A stretch of DNA of 64,000 nucleotides from Combretum micranthum (Eukaryota > Streptophyta > Magnoliopsida > Myrtales > Combretaceae): the NCBI GenBank assembly GCA_024138025.1, contig JAMXBD010001362.1, forward strand, positions 310,001-374,000. The letters are read 5' to 3'. The notes beneath the pieces are model-generated. The model made no database searches. It saw nothing but the letters and a program-made list of their open reading frames with translations, and was not told where the DNA came from. The position numbers and the translations under genes are program-made. Positions 12,920 to 23,989 of the stretch are shown here, in pieces (positions within the stretch are counted from its first letter, which is position 1; the number at the start of each line of letters is the position of its first letter).

Positions 12920-13300
12920 TTGTCAAAATTGGCCCAGACCGGCCAGTTCCACTCGTTTTGACCAAAACCGGCACTAATGCTAGGCTGGGTCTTGCCAAAG
13001 ACCCGTTTTTGCATCAAATTAGACCTATTCGACCCAGGCAGAAAAGAAATAAAAAACTAAAAAATTCAAATATTTATTCATACTTTGTTACAAATTTATA
13101 AAATATAATCATTGTATCATATTTGTTTAATAATTAATTAACGAATTTGATCCGAATATAGATTTAATCGAGTGATGGTATATATATTAGCCTTTCATAA
13201 TTAAATTATCCTTATATTTTTACTTTTTGTGACTCCAGTTCAACCCCTCAACCCCTGACCCCTGGCTTGTCTAGGTCAAACCCCGATCCGGTTCTGACAA
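12920..13300. mobile_element. MITE copy 1, 381 bp, inside the SIRE-like element
   Basis: Ends TTGTCAAAATTGG and (complement) TTGTCAGAACCGG form imperfect inverted repeats. The flanks are CATTG at 12915-12919 and 13301-13305, a perfect 5-bp target duplication. It has AT-rich interior and GC-rich arms with repeated ACCGG/CCGGT words and no coding capacity. It interrupts the region between the extra ORF and the 3' LTR. A second copy in the opposite orientation is at 31806-32271. Superfamily is not clear from ends and TSD alone. Confidence 0.8.
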
Positions 13301-13589
13301 CATTGGGTTTAGGGTATGGTGGAGCTATGTTTCAGGTCCTTTTGAATCTTCAAAGCCTTTGAAGGACTTTTAAGTATCTTTCATAGATAGCTTCAAAGTT
13401 CATTTTAGGTCTTCAAAATTTTTGTCTATTAATTCTAGAAAGTTGCATTCAAGACCAGATTTAGATGATTCTCTACATGGTTTTTGTTGGTAGACTTTCT
13501 GAGTCACTTGTGACTCAGTATCCTCATAGACCTCCTTACCTTCATTGATCTCAAAATTCCCTCCTTTCATAATCTAAAACCTTTTCTTC

Positions 13590-14928
13590 CCCTTTTTTTC
13601 TTTTTCATTTCTTCATATCTAGTCTCCGGAAGGGTTTTTCTCAGTCACATTAGATTGTTCAAGATCCTCTAAGCCACTATAAGATTCTACGGTTAACTCC
13701 CCCTCAGAAGAGATTTGATTTTCCTCTAATCAAATTTCATTTTGTTGAACTTGTGGTGCCTATACCACGTTCCATCCCTAGTAAACCAAAACTTGTCTTT
13801 TACAAAGATATTGATACGCTTTAAGTTTGTTTCACTAGTCCTATTTGCACCAATAGACATCTTGATATTCTTAGGAATTTTCATTTTCTTGAACCTAAAG
13901 AGGCTCATGAGCAAATTCCCATATGGTCCATGCTTCTGAGTTCTCCACATATATTTCAAAACTAAGCTCGACATATCAATTTTCAATTTCCTTTTAATAC
14001 CTAGGATTACTATTTCCTCCTCCCTAGAAATCATGGTTGCACTGCCATTCTTAGGTAGGAGACAATATTATAACTTTATGCCACATCCTCACTATTAATT
14101 CAAACTTTGTAATAAAAAAAAATCCTTTTTCTTAAATTCTCCAATTCCATCATTGATATCTTTAAAAACATCACCTTTTTGAGAATTAAATAGCCTTTCA
14201 TCATCCTCTTCATCTTTCATGCCAAAACAATGTATTAAATTCTTTCTGGTAATTATTACAGATTTTTCCAAAATTCATGATTTCAAAACAAACCCTTCTA
14301 ACACTATTCAATTATCATGAAATTCTCTAATCAAATCTTCATCTATAAGATTAGTAACATCACACAGATTCCTATATCCTACACGGTTTAGCCAATGATC
14401 CCAATAAAATCTATTTGACTTGAAAAACTTAAAATCAACAAAGGCTCAGTCCAATACCTTATTCGAATGTCCTTATTCTTCTTTACTATCATTGTCTTCT
14501 TTATTGATTTGGGTGAAAGTTTCATCCTTTTTGTCTTTTTTTACCTCAGTTTAGGTGTTTTTACCAAAGAACTCTCTAAGTTTTCCTTTGACTCAGATTT
14601 AATTAACTTGTGATTCTTTTTCCTCGGAACTATTTCCATTACCTTTTTTCTCGCTACCTTCTTCGTCTTTTCCAATTTCTTCTATGTCCAGCCTCTGTTC
14701 AATATTATCTTTCTAGAGATTATTATCTTTCTTAGAGTCATATACCTTTTTAGACCTAACTTCCCTTGTCTTTCCTCGATTCATGTTAAAGGGAAGAACT
14801 TCCTTAGAGCTGGAAGTTTCATCTTTGATTATGACTGCTCCTTGTACTTTCTTTGATTTGAACCCTTTAGAAGCTAAACAAAAAGATTTTTGTGGAGCCA
14901 TTCTAGGGTTTTGATCGAAGAAGACCAA
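13590..14928 (-). pseudogene. Extra ORF of the SIRE-like element (env-like position), broken
   Basis: The frame begins with a methionine at 14928 (open to 14713: basic N-terminus, MAPQKSFCLASKGFK). It continues through several stops and shifts as acidic/lysine-rich linker, then a more ordered segment near 14440-14170 (read as VGYRNLCDVTNL, DEDLIREFHDN, IITRKNLIHCFGM). Next is 14034-13726 (GIKRKLKIDMSSLVLKYM, KHGPYGNLLMSLF). The pattern FYDN...G..I.....I...LG followed by PYG..L resembles the plant retrotransposon-associated domain often annotated as putative plant transposon protein. Position between RNase H and the 3' LTR is where SIRE-type elements carry an additional, sometimes called envelope-like, gene. 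I see no convincing signal peptide or membrane segment, so envelope function is not supported. Confidence 0.6.
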
Positions 14929-15419
14929 GGTTATGGTTTGTTTCTTTTGGAAGAGAAGAGTGATAGAAGGATATATTTGAATGCAATTAGTTTATAAGTT
15001 GATATAGTTTTAGGAGAGAGAAGGTTATGATTGAAAAGAACATGGGAAACGTGTTTTAACAGAGGAGGAGATTTTGCTTGTTTTCCATAAGAGAGGTGCA
15101 ATTTCCATTTTTTTAATTATTCATCATTTTTTTAAAAAACACACATAATAATAATCACAATTAAAATATATTCAGTAAAAACAATTACATATACCAATTT
15201 CATTTCTCAAAAACTCAAATTTATTTTTTTTAAAGGTTTTCTAAAAATTTCAACACATTGATTTTTGTGGAAACAAATTCAATATTAATATTTCAGTTTG
15301 TAACATGATCCCTAATAAAATAATGTTTAATTTCTAAATGTTTAGATCTAGAATGATGTACATGATTTTTTTGTTAAATTTACAACAATTCTATTATCAC
15401 ATCTTATAGGAATATTTTT

Positions 15420-15757
15420 ATAATTTAATCCATGATCTTGTAATTATTATTTTATCCAAGAATTTATGCACAACAATTTCTAATTGAAATGTTTTTTTTA
15501 GCTTTTGGTATTTATAGACTAACTAAATTATGTTTCTTTGAAGACTGAGAAATCAGTTTTTCTCTTAAGAATTCACAAGTATCGGAAGTACTTTTTCTAT
15601 CCACTTTTTATCCTATACAATCAGTATATGAGTATCCAGTTAATTCAAAACTTTGATTTTTGGGATACCAGGTTCCTAATTTTGCAGTCAATGCAATGTA
15701 CTTAAAAATTCTTTTAACAACTTTTAAATGTGTTTCAATTGAAATACTTTGAAATCT
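15420..15757 (-). pseudogene. copia RNase H segment of the SIRE-like element
   Basis: The minus-strand translation from 15757 reads on directly from the RT fragment that ends at 21524, as RFQSISIETHLKVVKRI, then LGTWYP and FELTGYSYTD (acidic RNase H residue). After a TAA stop it continues VDRKSTSDTCEFL and LISQSSKKH. All are hallmark copia RNase H motifs. The final AEAEY segment is decayed. The split from the RT is entirely due to the solo LTR between 15763 and 21518. Confidence 0.88.
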
Positions 15758-15762
15758 AGTAC

Positions 15763-18700
15763 TGTAATGCCCCTAATTTTATGTAATCTAATTTTAATAA
15801 ATACTAAAAATGTAATATTTTATTATTTAGAATATTTGGAACAAGTAGTAAAAATCACTCCAAATTTTTCTCGATTTAAACATGTTAAAGTATGAATGAA
15901 ATTGATTGTAATTAGGAAGATTAAAATCGTTACCAATAAAAAATTTTCGAAATACAAACTGTAGCTCCTATGATCGCAAATAATTTATAAAACGACGATA
16001 AACCAATCGTTAATATAAATTACTGAATTTTTTTTCCTTAAGCTCAATATTTAGAAAATAAATCCTATGCTTATTAAATAATGAAATGATGGTGTTTAAA
16101 CTATTTTTGATATATAACACTATTAAGTAGCTCTAGATAAAAATATGTTACTATTAACAAATTAGTGTAAATAACTCTTATACAGTAAAACATAATGTTT
16201 GGTATATCTAAGAATCTAGCTCTTAAATAAATATTTAACTTACACTATCTAATTAAAGGATTTACAGATTTTAGAAATTAAAATCTAGAATTGCCAACAT
16301 AACCTTTAATAATTTTCATAACTAGCAAATGAACAAATTGGCAAATGTGAAACTAATATCAAATATATGATTCAACAAAAATCTTAAAATAGATCTATAA
16401 ATAGTAATAAACTCATTCGTAGTTAGAAAAACCCAAATAAAAATTCCCTTGGCCTTAATAGATACCAAAAACGAGATTTCGTATCTTGAACAGATAATTC
16501 ACGATATAATTAGAAGTAATTCCAAATTTCAAAACCGATAAGATATAGTTTATTAATAGACCCTATCGGTATAAAACAATAATTTAAAAAGGAAATACTG
16601 GGATTATAAATACGTAATAGACACTAATACTGAACAATAATTATTAATCTAGATCTAAAAAGAAAATTTCAAACCCGTTGTTATAATTGTTAGGGAATTC
16701 TGAATTTATTAGGACTTGGTTCCTAACTTAATTGATCGAACTTGAAAATTTAATCACATAAGTTAAAAGTACTAAAAATAATTAATTGTGTAAACTCGGA
16801 ACTACAAATTTGTACGTATAAACAACTTAGAGCTTTGTAGTTATTCAGGCAAATTCTATTTCAATAAAACTCTTAATTAACCATTATAAACATACTTTAT
16901 ACTAATATTTGTTAAAATTTTGTGAACTAATATTTGATAAAACATTTTAGTAAAATAGAAAAAAAATGAAAATTAAATCCAAACCGCAGCAAATCATGGA
17001 ACAGAGCATGGAGCAAAATTTGCAGAGAGTTTTCACGTTGGAAAAAGCAGATCCAATCACGAACAAGAGAACTCCATGCACGGAACAGAAGGAGTCGGTC
17101 AGCACAACTTTTCCATGCTGCAGGAGCCTCCTCACTGAACAAGAGTCGGCTACACATTGGATTCACGAACTGAGCCACTGGAAGGTTGCTTTGTTGAAGA
17201 ATTCACACACGGACGGTAGCTCACGTTGAATATCACGAACAAAGCAGGAGTCGGAGCAGATGTAGGGGACCCACAGCACACCTTGGCTATAGAAATTTCC
17301 ACACAAGAAACAGTGGATTTCGTTGCTATTAAATACGTAATATAATCCCCCAAATTGCAGCATTTGCAGCTCCACGTACAACACCTAGGCCATGGAGGAG
17401 GAATTAGCTAAAGTCCGCGCAACCATGTTGCAAATTCCACATGAAGTAGGGGACGCCACAGAAACAGAGGAATCGGTTGCTTGGAGACTTCTCCACGTGC
17501 GGAACAAGCCCCCACGTATAGTTGCAGCAAGTCCTTCACGTTGCAGCAATCCACATGTGAAACAGAGGACACGGGCAGAGTATCACACTGGAAGAAGAAG
17601 AATTTCGACTGCATCAACTTATAATTCACGTCCTCAATATTTGCACAAATTGGACTCCAATTTCAATAAGACAATGACCCAACATCCAATCATCAAATCC
17701 CAACATAGACACACATTAAATACAAAGAAATTCAGCTCAAACAAGTGAAGAAACAACTCCAAATGGCCAAGTATTTTATCGAGGAAACAGCTGCAATATG
17801 GGAGAAAAGTTCAACCAAAAACGCAGTCCATTACACAAATCAGCTCCGGTTTAGGAATAATTCTAGGCTTAGCTAATGCTGATATTTTTACCAAACAACC
17901 ACCAATAGTAGGCCTTATATAGACACTTCAAACACCATTTATTAGCTAGAAAGAAACAAGAGAATCTGAACAAAAATCCATGCAAACCAAGGGGAAAAAC
18001 AACAAATAAACTGCAGCAAAAAAGTGGAAATTGGCCATTGTTTTCACACGAATTCTAGCCCGATTTTAACCCAATTTTCTTGCAACTTGAGCCTCAAAAT
18101 TACACACATAAACAACCTTAATTAACTAAAACAAACACAATTAATGCCCCTTAAAATCAGCCATAAATTTCATACAAATTCATAAAATTCATTCTCAAAT
18201 TCGCATAAAATTCTACCCGAGAATTGATATCAAAAACTTGATTTTTTCAAGTCCAAAACACTCTCTTTTGTGTCCTAATTCTATCCTAACATTATTAATA
18301 TATATAGGCTTGAGTTAGCTACAAATTTAACCCTCAACTCCCACAAATCTACTCTAAAAATATAGCTACAAGTGGAAATTCGAACAACCTTTTTCCTTGG
18401 TGTTTCCCTGATTTAGACAGCCTTGAAGAGTCCTAAAACCAAGTAGAAAACCCTTGTTTTTCCTTCCTATCTTTTATCTAAATATCAAACACTTTAAGAA
18501 CACCAAATCCCTTCCTTCAACAACATCAAAAACCAAGTTAAATGGCCTTGGTTTATCATAGATTCAAGTTGGAATCTAGGCTCAACAAGGTAAGAAAATA
18601 AAATAGATATATATGTTAGTTTAGCTAGATTAGATTTTCCTTAGTTACTCACTTTCTAAACTTTCTCTTTAGATCATTAATTTCATCAAGAATGAGGAGC

Positions 18701-21518
18701 TAAGTCATTCTATGATCCAATCAAGGTAAGAATTGCGTTAAGTTCAAATATTCGTTATGTTGATTTATAAGAATTTGTCTTATAAATTTATCAAGAATAA
18801 TATAATGGTATATTTATGTTATTTAGACTATTTAGTATATAAATACATCAAATTGAATATTTTTAAGTGTAGAAATTCAAATTCTAGAAAGGAAAAGCCA
18901 AAACCATACCTAAACTACAACAAGCTAAATTGAACTTTAAATAACTCATGTAGACCGTTGGAAAGAAAATAAACTGTATTGATGTGTTTGTTTTAAGCCA
19001 AAAAGGACCCCTCCAATGGAAAGAACACGAAAAATCCTATGAAATCGACTATTTATTTGTTAAAAACGGATAAGGAACGAATTATATATTGCAAAAGCAA
19101 AAATTAAATTACTGCTGCTAGATTTATACGAACAGAATGGGATGTTCTTGCCTTTTTGTCCCCTTAATGGCTTTGTTTGATAAAAATAACACCACTAATG
19201 AATTGTACTGAAAATACTATGAAAACGAATATTTATTCATCAAAAGCGGACTAGAAATGAGTTAGATATGATCAAAACAAGTTTTAACTACAGTTATTAG
19301 GATTCACTTGAAACCTGTGCATGTGTTTCATAAATCTAAAATTGTACAAGTCTCTTTTCTCAAAAATAATTCTACTACTAAAAAGTATTCGAAGAGTACT
19401 ATCAAATCAACTATTTATACAAAGAAATCGGATTTAAAACGAATAACAAATCACAAACTAGAAAATCATTCAGTTTACACTCTTAATAAACCAACATCAA
19501 TTTTACTGTTATTCTTATAAGTATGATTATAATTATTACTATTAATATTACTACTGAGTATAGTATTCAATATTGTTGATATTTTCATCGTGAGTCATGA
19601 ATGATTATTAATACTGTTATTTTCACGTTAACGCTACTATATTTATATTATCATCGATACTATTATTATTTTTGTCACTAATATTATTATTTACTAATAG
19701 TATGAAGATGATTATCATTATTATACCTGTATTTATTACTAATATTAATATAAACGTTTAAAACTAATATTACTAATAATATTGTAGTATTAAACTTAGT
19801 TTGTTTTGTAATAAGAATGAAACTGAAGTATAATAGAAATTTGATATATCTAAATACGATTTTTTATAATTCTTGAAAGATATAGATACTAGAACATACA
19901 CTTAAATAAATAAAAATACTAACTTAAGAGACAGATAAGGTTGACAGGCAAAGAATTATTAAATAAAAATCTTCTACTGAAAGCAATAGGATTTAAGAAA
20001 AAGAAAAACCCTTTAAATAAAATATAGCTAGCAACTAAAATCAAGGAAAGCAAAATGAAAACAAATAACAGATAAATATTCTTTATTATAAGAATTAAAA
20101 CCTTAATAAAAACTATACCAAATACCAATACGGAATAGTTAGGCACCTATAAGGATTCAATTAAATTACTTAACGATGCGATAATTAAAGTAACGAGTTT
20201 ATTCTAATGTCCGACGATTGGAATCAACGCCTTTAATTCTAGGAAGACTTCTCTTACAAAATAGCCCAATAATAAATCTCTGTTATTTCCTTTCATAGGA
20301 GAATAAATCAATTCCCGAACTTCCGGTAGCTTATACAACAGTTTAGCAAGGACCTCAGGTGAGTAACTTGACTTTATCACATTGTTTGTACTTATAGTAT
20401 AGTTGCATTTGGAATATTATATATTCAATTGATATGCATGCGGGATTGGGAATAATGCATGATGCGTAGTGTATGATTGAATGGCAAATTATCATAATAT
20501 AGTGATAATTCTATTGTATGATAATGTTGTATGAAACATGTTGATGACCGTCTGTAAATCATATGATCGCCTTAAACTGGATTAATAACTACTGGTACTA
20601 TAAATGAAACGGACATGCATTACATGATTTGCATAAACTGCATTTGGAGATGTGGCAGCCTACTACGTGTTAGTGTTTCGGTTCTCTGGTAATGCTTGGT
20701 TTTTCTAGGCAAGAGGCTAGTAGTTCTACGCAAGATTACCTTTGTTCCTTGATTCCATGGGAACTAACTGGAAATGAAGGACGCCGCCCATGGTATCGCT
20801 GTGAAATGACTAACACTTAGTGGAGTTTCTAAGGTTAAAACAGGAATTGAGTGCCTAAAGTGTAAAGAGACAGTTACAATGAGGATGTGGCATTCCTGTA
20901 TACTTAGTTTCTCCTGGGTAGGGGCCATAGTATCGAGTTCCTTCAACCCCGATGAGAGGGCGTAAATCTTCATCCTACTTTGGATTCTAGATCATCCAAG
21001 CTTGTAATGTGCATATGATTGATTATTGCATTACAAATGATTGATAATTATACTTGTTTATTATTCTTTGATGTGTGGTTTGGTCAGGTTATCTCACTGA
21101 GCCTGTGGTTCGCTTACCCCCCAATAGTTTTGTGCAGGATTATTACTAGCTGGGATTGGGCTAGAAATGTGTGAAGAGAGCTTCTCCAATGAACTCTATG
21201 GAAGATAGAGATATAGGATATGGTAAATTTAGAATGTAAACTAGATAAATGTTATATTGTTGAAATTTGTAAGTTGTAGTTTGAAACCCATTTTCACTAT
21301 TTGGTAGGGAATACCGATTCTTGCGATCTTGGTAGAAATAGAAAATCGGATTCCATAGTTGAATCATGTAATATATTATATCATTTATATAATAAACACT
21401 GATAAATAAATAAAGTCTTGTACACTCTGACATACAAGATGGCTCTCATGTTACGGGTGCACATATGATATAATAGCTTTAGATAAATCCTACTAGGCCC
21501 CTATTTGGAGTCGTGACA
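15763..21518 (+). mobile_element. Solo long LTR (copy B), 5756 bp, TSD AGTAC
   Basis: It starts TGTAATGCCCCTAATTTT and ends GGAGTCGTGACA, flanked by AGTAC at 15758-15762 and 21519-21523. Removing one AGTAC and the insert makes the copia RT and RNase H contiguous, so the borders are exact. There is no primer site or polypurine tract. I saw no internal pair of repeats, so this is a single very long LTR, left by recombination. Inside, in order: an AT-rich U3; a minirepeat block (16980-17600); a TATA-like ATATATATAGG near 18297; a pyrimidine-rich leader; splice-donor-like AG/GTAAG at 18590 and 18725; a trinucleotide ATT-rich tract (19510-19790); and a conserved GATGAGAGGGCGTAAATC near 20951. The orientation given rests on the TATA/leader order. 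Confidence 0.88.
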
Positions 21519-21523
21519 AGTAC

Positions 21524-22720
21524 AAATACATACAGAAAACAAAATATCTGGTTTAGATGTAGTAAAATATAAAAGAGAACGAAATTAAACGTTTATTCAA
21601 TTTTTCCTTCATTTTCTTGCCTTGAGAATCAAGATCTAATATGGCAAAGAACTCATTGGAGTAGCAACTTTCTTTGTATTTGCATATCCAAACTTTTTCA
21701 ATATTTGTTTAATGTAATTCTGTTGGTTAATGAAAATTCCTTCTTTTGTTTGTTTGATTTTTAATCCCAAGAAGAAGTTTGGTTCACCCATTATGGACAT
21801 TTCAAATTATGCCTGCATAAGCTTTGCAAAATCTTGATAATATTTTTCATTAGTTGATCCAAATATTATATCATCAACATAAATTTGTACAACTAATATA
21901 TCATCATTATAATGCTTTATAAATAAAGTTGTATCAATTGTACTTCTTTAATATTCACTTGAGATGAGTTATTCACTGAGTCTCTCATACCAAGCTCTAG
22001 ATACTTGTTTAAGTCCATACAAGCTTTTCTTAACTTAAAAACATATTCAGGCTTAAAAAGATCCTCAAATCTAAGAGGTTGTTCAACATACACATTTTTT
22101 TTATATAACCATTAAAAAAAGGCATTTTTCACATCCATTTGAAACAACTTAAAATCCTTAAAACAGGCATAGGCAAGCATAAAGTTATAGCTTTAAGTTT
22201 AGCAACATGGCATGTGTTTCATCATAATCTATACCTTCTTCTTGTGAATATCTTTTAGCTACAAGCTTAGCTTTATTTTTGATGATTTTTCCATTTTCAT
22301 CTAACTTATTTTTAAAATCCCATTTAGTACCTATAATTGATAGGTACTACGTTCCAAACAATATTCCTTTGAAATTGACTTAATTCCTCTTGCATTGCAT
22401 TGCATTGCATTGATCCAATTGTTATCACTTAATGCTTCATCAATATTACTTGGTTCAATTTCAGACAATAAAGTAAAGTGATTTTCAAGTTCTTGTAACA
22501 TAGATTTAGTTTTTATTCCCGATTTTATATCACAAATAATTAAAATAGGGGATAGGATGATTTAAATTTCCAGGTTTTTGAACTTTGGGTTTATCAAGTT
22601 TGATTTCCATATTACCTTCTACTTTAGTCTCTGCATTATTAGATTTTAGGATTTCTTCATATGGTTCTTCCTTTTTAATTATACTAGCTCTAGGTTATCT
22701 TCCTTCGCATGTATAAATGC
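21524..22720 (-). pseudogene. copia reverse transcriptase of the SIRE-like element
   Basis: Starts near 22345 with the conserved copia RT entry (GTKWDFKNKLDENG, then KAKLVAKRYSQEEGIDYDET). It contains the catalytic YVDD at 21870-21881 (VQIYVDDIIFGSTN), then MSIMGEPNFFLGL and QTKEGIFINQQNYIKQIL, and the SKPDILFSVC segment at the insertion border. Both catalytic aspartates are intact, but stops and shifts occur elsewhere (for example around 21970-22100 and 22150-22230). The acidic linker from integrase lies at 22600-22720. Confidence 0.88.
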
Positions 22721-23540
22721 ATCATCATCATTAGAATCGTTTTTCACTTCATCAAGAAAACTCACATTAATAGATTCTTCAACTATTTTTGTTGTTTTAT
22801 TAAAGACATGATATGCTTTACTAATTTGTGAATCTCCTAAAAAGATTGCTTCATCTGATCGTTCATAAAACTTACCAAGACTATTTGCATTCTTTTTTAC
22901 AAAACAAATGCATCAAAACACGTGAAAATATGAAACAGATGGTCTTCTAACACGAAACAGTTCATATAATGTTTTTGTAGTATTAGCTCGAATATACAGT
23001 CCATTCATTCTATAGCAAGCAATTGCAATAGCTTCAGCCAAAAAATATTCAGCTATTCCATTTTCATTTAACATAAAACATGTCATTTCTTGCATTGTTC
23101 TATTTTTTTTCCTTTCAACTACTCCATTTTGTTGAGGTATATATGGTGCTGAAAAATTATGATTTATTCCATGTCTTCACAAAAAGTTATAAATAGAGCA
23201 TTATCAAATTTTTTGCCATGATCGGTTCTTAAAGCAATAATAGAACGTTCTTTCTCATTTTGAATTTGTTTAAAAATATTTTGAAACATATCAAAAGTAT
23301 TATATTTATGTTTTAGAAAAAGCACCAACGTGAATCTTGAAAGGTCGTCAACAATCACAAGTCCATATTTATTTCCCTCTAAACTTAAAGTTCTTATAGG
23401 TCTAAATAGATCAAGATGTAACCGTCCAAGAAGTCTTTTTGTTGAAATCATTCTTTTCCTTTTATGAGAAATTGAAACCATTTTGTTCTTTAAACAGATT
23501 GCACATTTAACATCATGCTTTACACTAATTCTAGGCAAAC
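22720..23540 (-). pseudogene. copia integrase of the SIRE-like element
   Basis: Translation of 23538-23164, then 23100-22913, gives the rve catalytic core: HLDLFRPI (first aspartate), IVDDLSRFTLV, LRTDHGKKFDN (second aspartate), and NGVVERKKNRTMQEM (glutamate). Thus the DDE triad is retained. The C-terminal region follows with FYERSDEAIFLG near 22860 and a downstream linker. An upstream H/C zinc-binding part reads CAICLKNKMVSI near 23500. Stops at 23162, 22911 and nearby end the frame, so the protein is not made whole. Confidence 0.88.
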
Positions 23541-23971
23541 CATAACAAAATTCTTTTTATAAAATTTTTCTAGTTGGTTAAAGTTCACATGACCAAGCCT
23601 TTTTATGCTAAACATGTATTCATTCATGGTCATAAAATAGCACTCAACATTCGTATCAGAAGGTGTAATTAGATATATGTTCCTTTTTATAAATCATTCA
23701 AATAATTTTACGCCTTTAGTATTGTAAGCATAATATTTACTTTTCTCAAAGATCATTTTATACATAATTGACTTATACTCAATAGATTATGTTTTATTCC
23801 CTTTACTAAAGAAACATTTTCAATCAAATATGGAGGATGACCAATCGTACCTGTTCCTATTATTTTACATTTGTTGTTATCCTTGAATCTTACATATTCT
23901 TTTTCTTTCCACATTATGTTAATGAATAAGGATGCATCTCCTGTCATATGGCCTAAACACCCACTATCCAA
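23540..23971 (-). pseudogene. copia aspartic protease and GAG-pre-integrase region
   Basis: The frame 23971-23753 carries the protease active-site sequence MDSGCLGHMTGD (DSG form usual in plant copia) followed by FKDNNKCKIIGTGTIG and GIKHNLLSISQL. Downstream (23740-23540) is the GAG-pre-integrase remnant with a recognisable RLGHVN segment. A stop separates it from the integrase. Confidence 0.82.
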
Positions 23972-23989
23972 ATACTAAATTCCTTTTGT

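Noticed and set aside
17392..17748. 118-codon plus-strand open frame
   Set aside because: It lies inside the minirepeat U3 block of solo LTR copy B, is not conserved in copies A or E, and has no recognisable domain.
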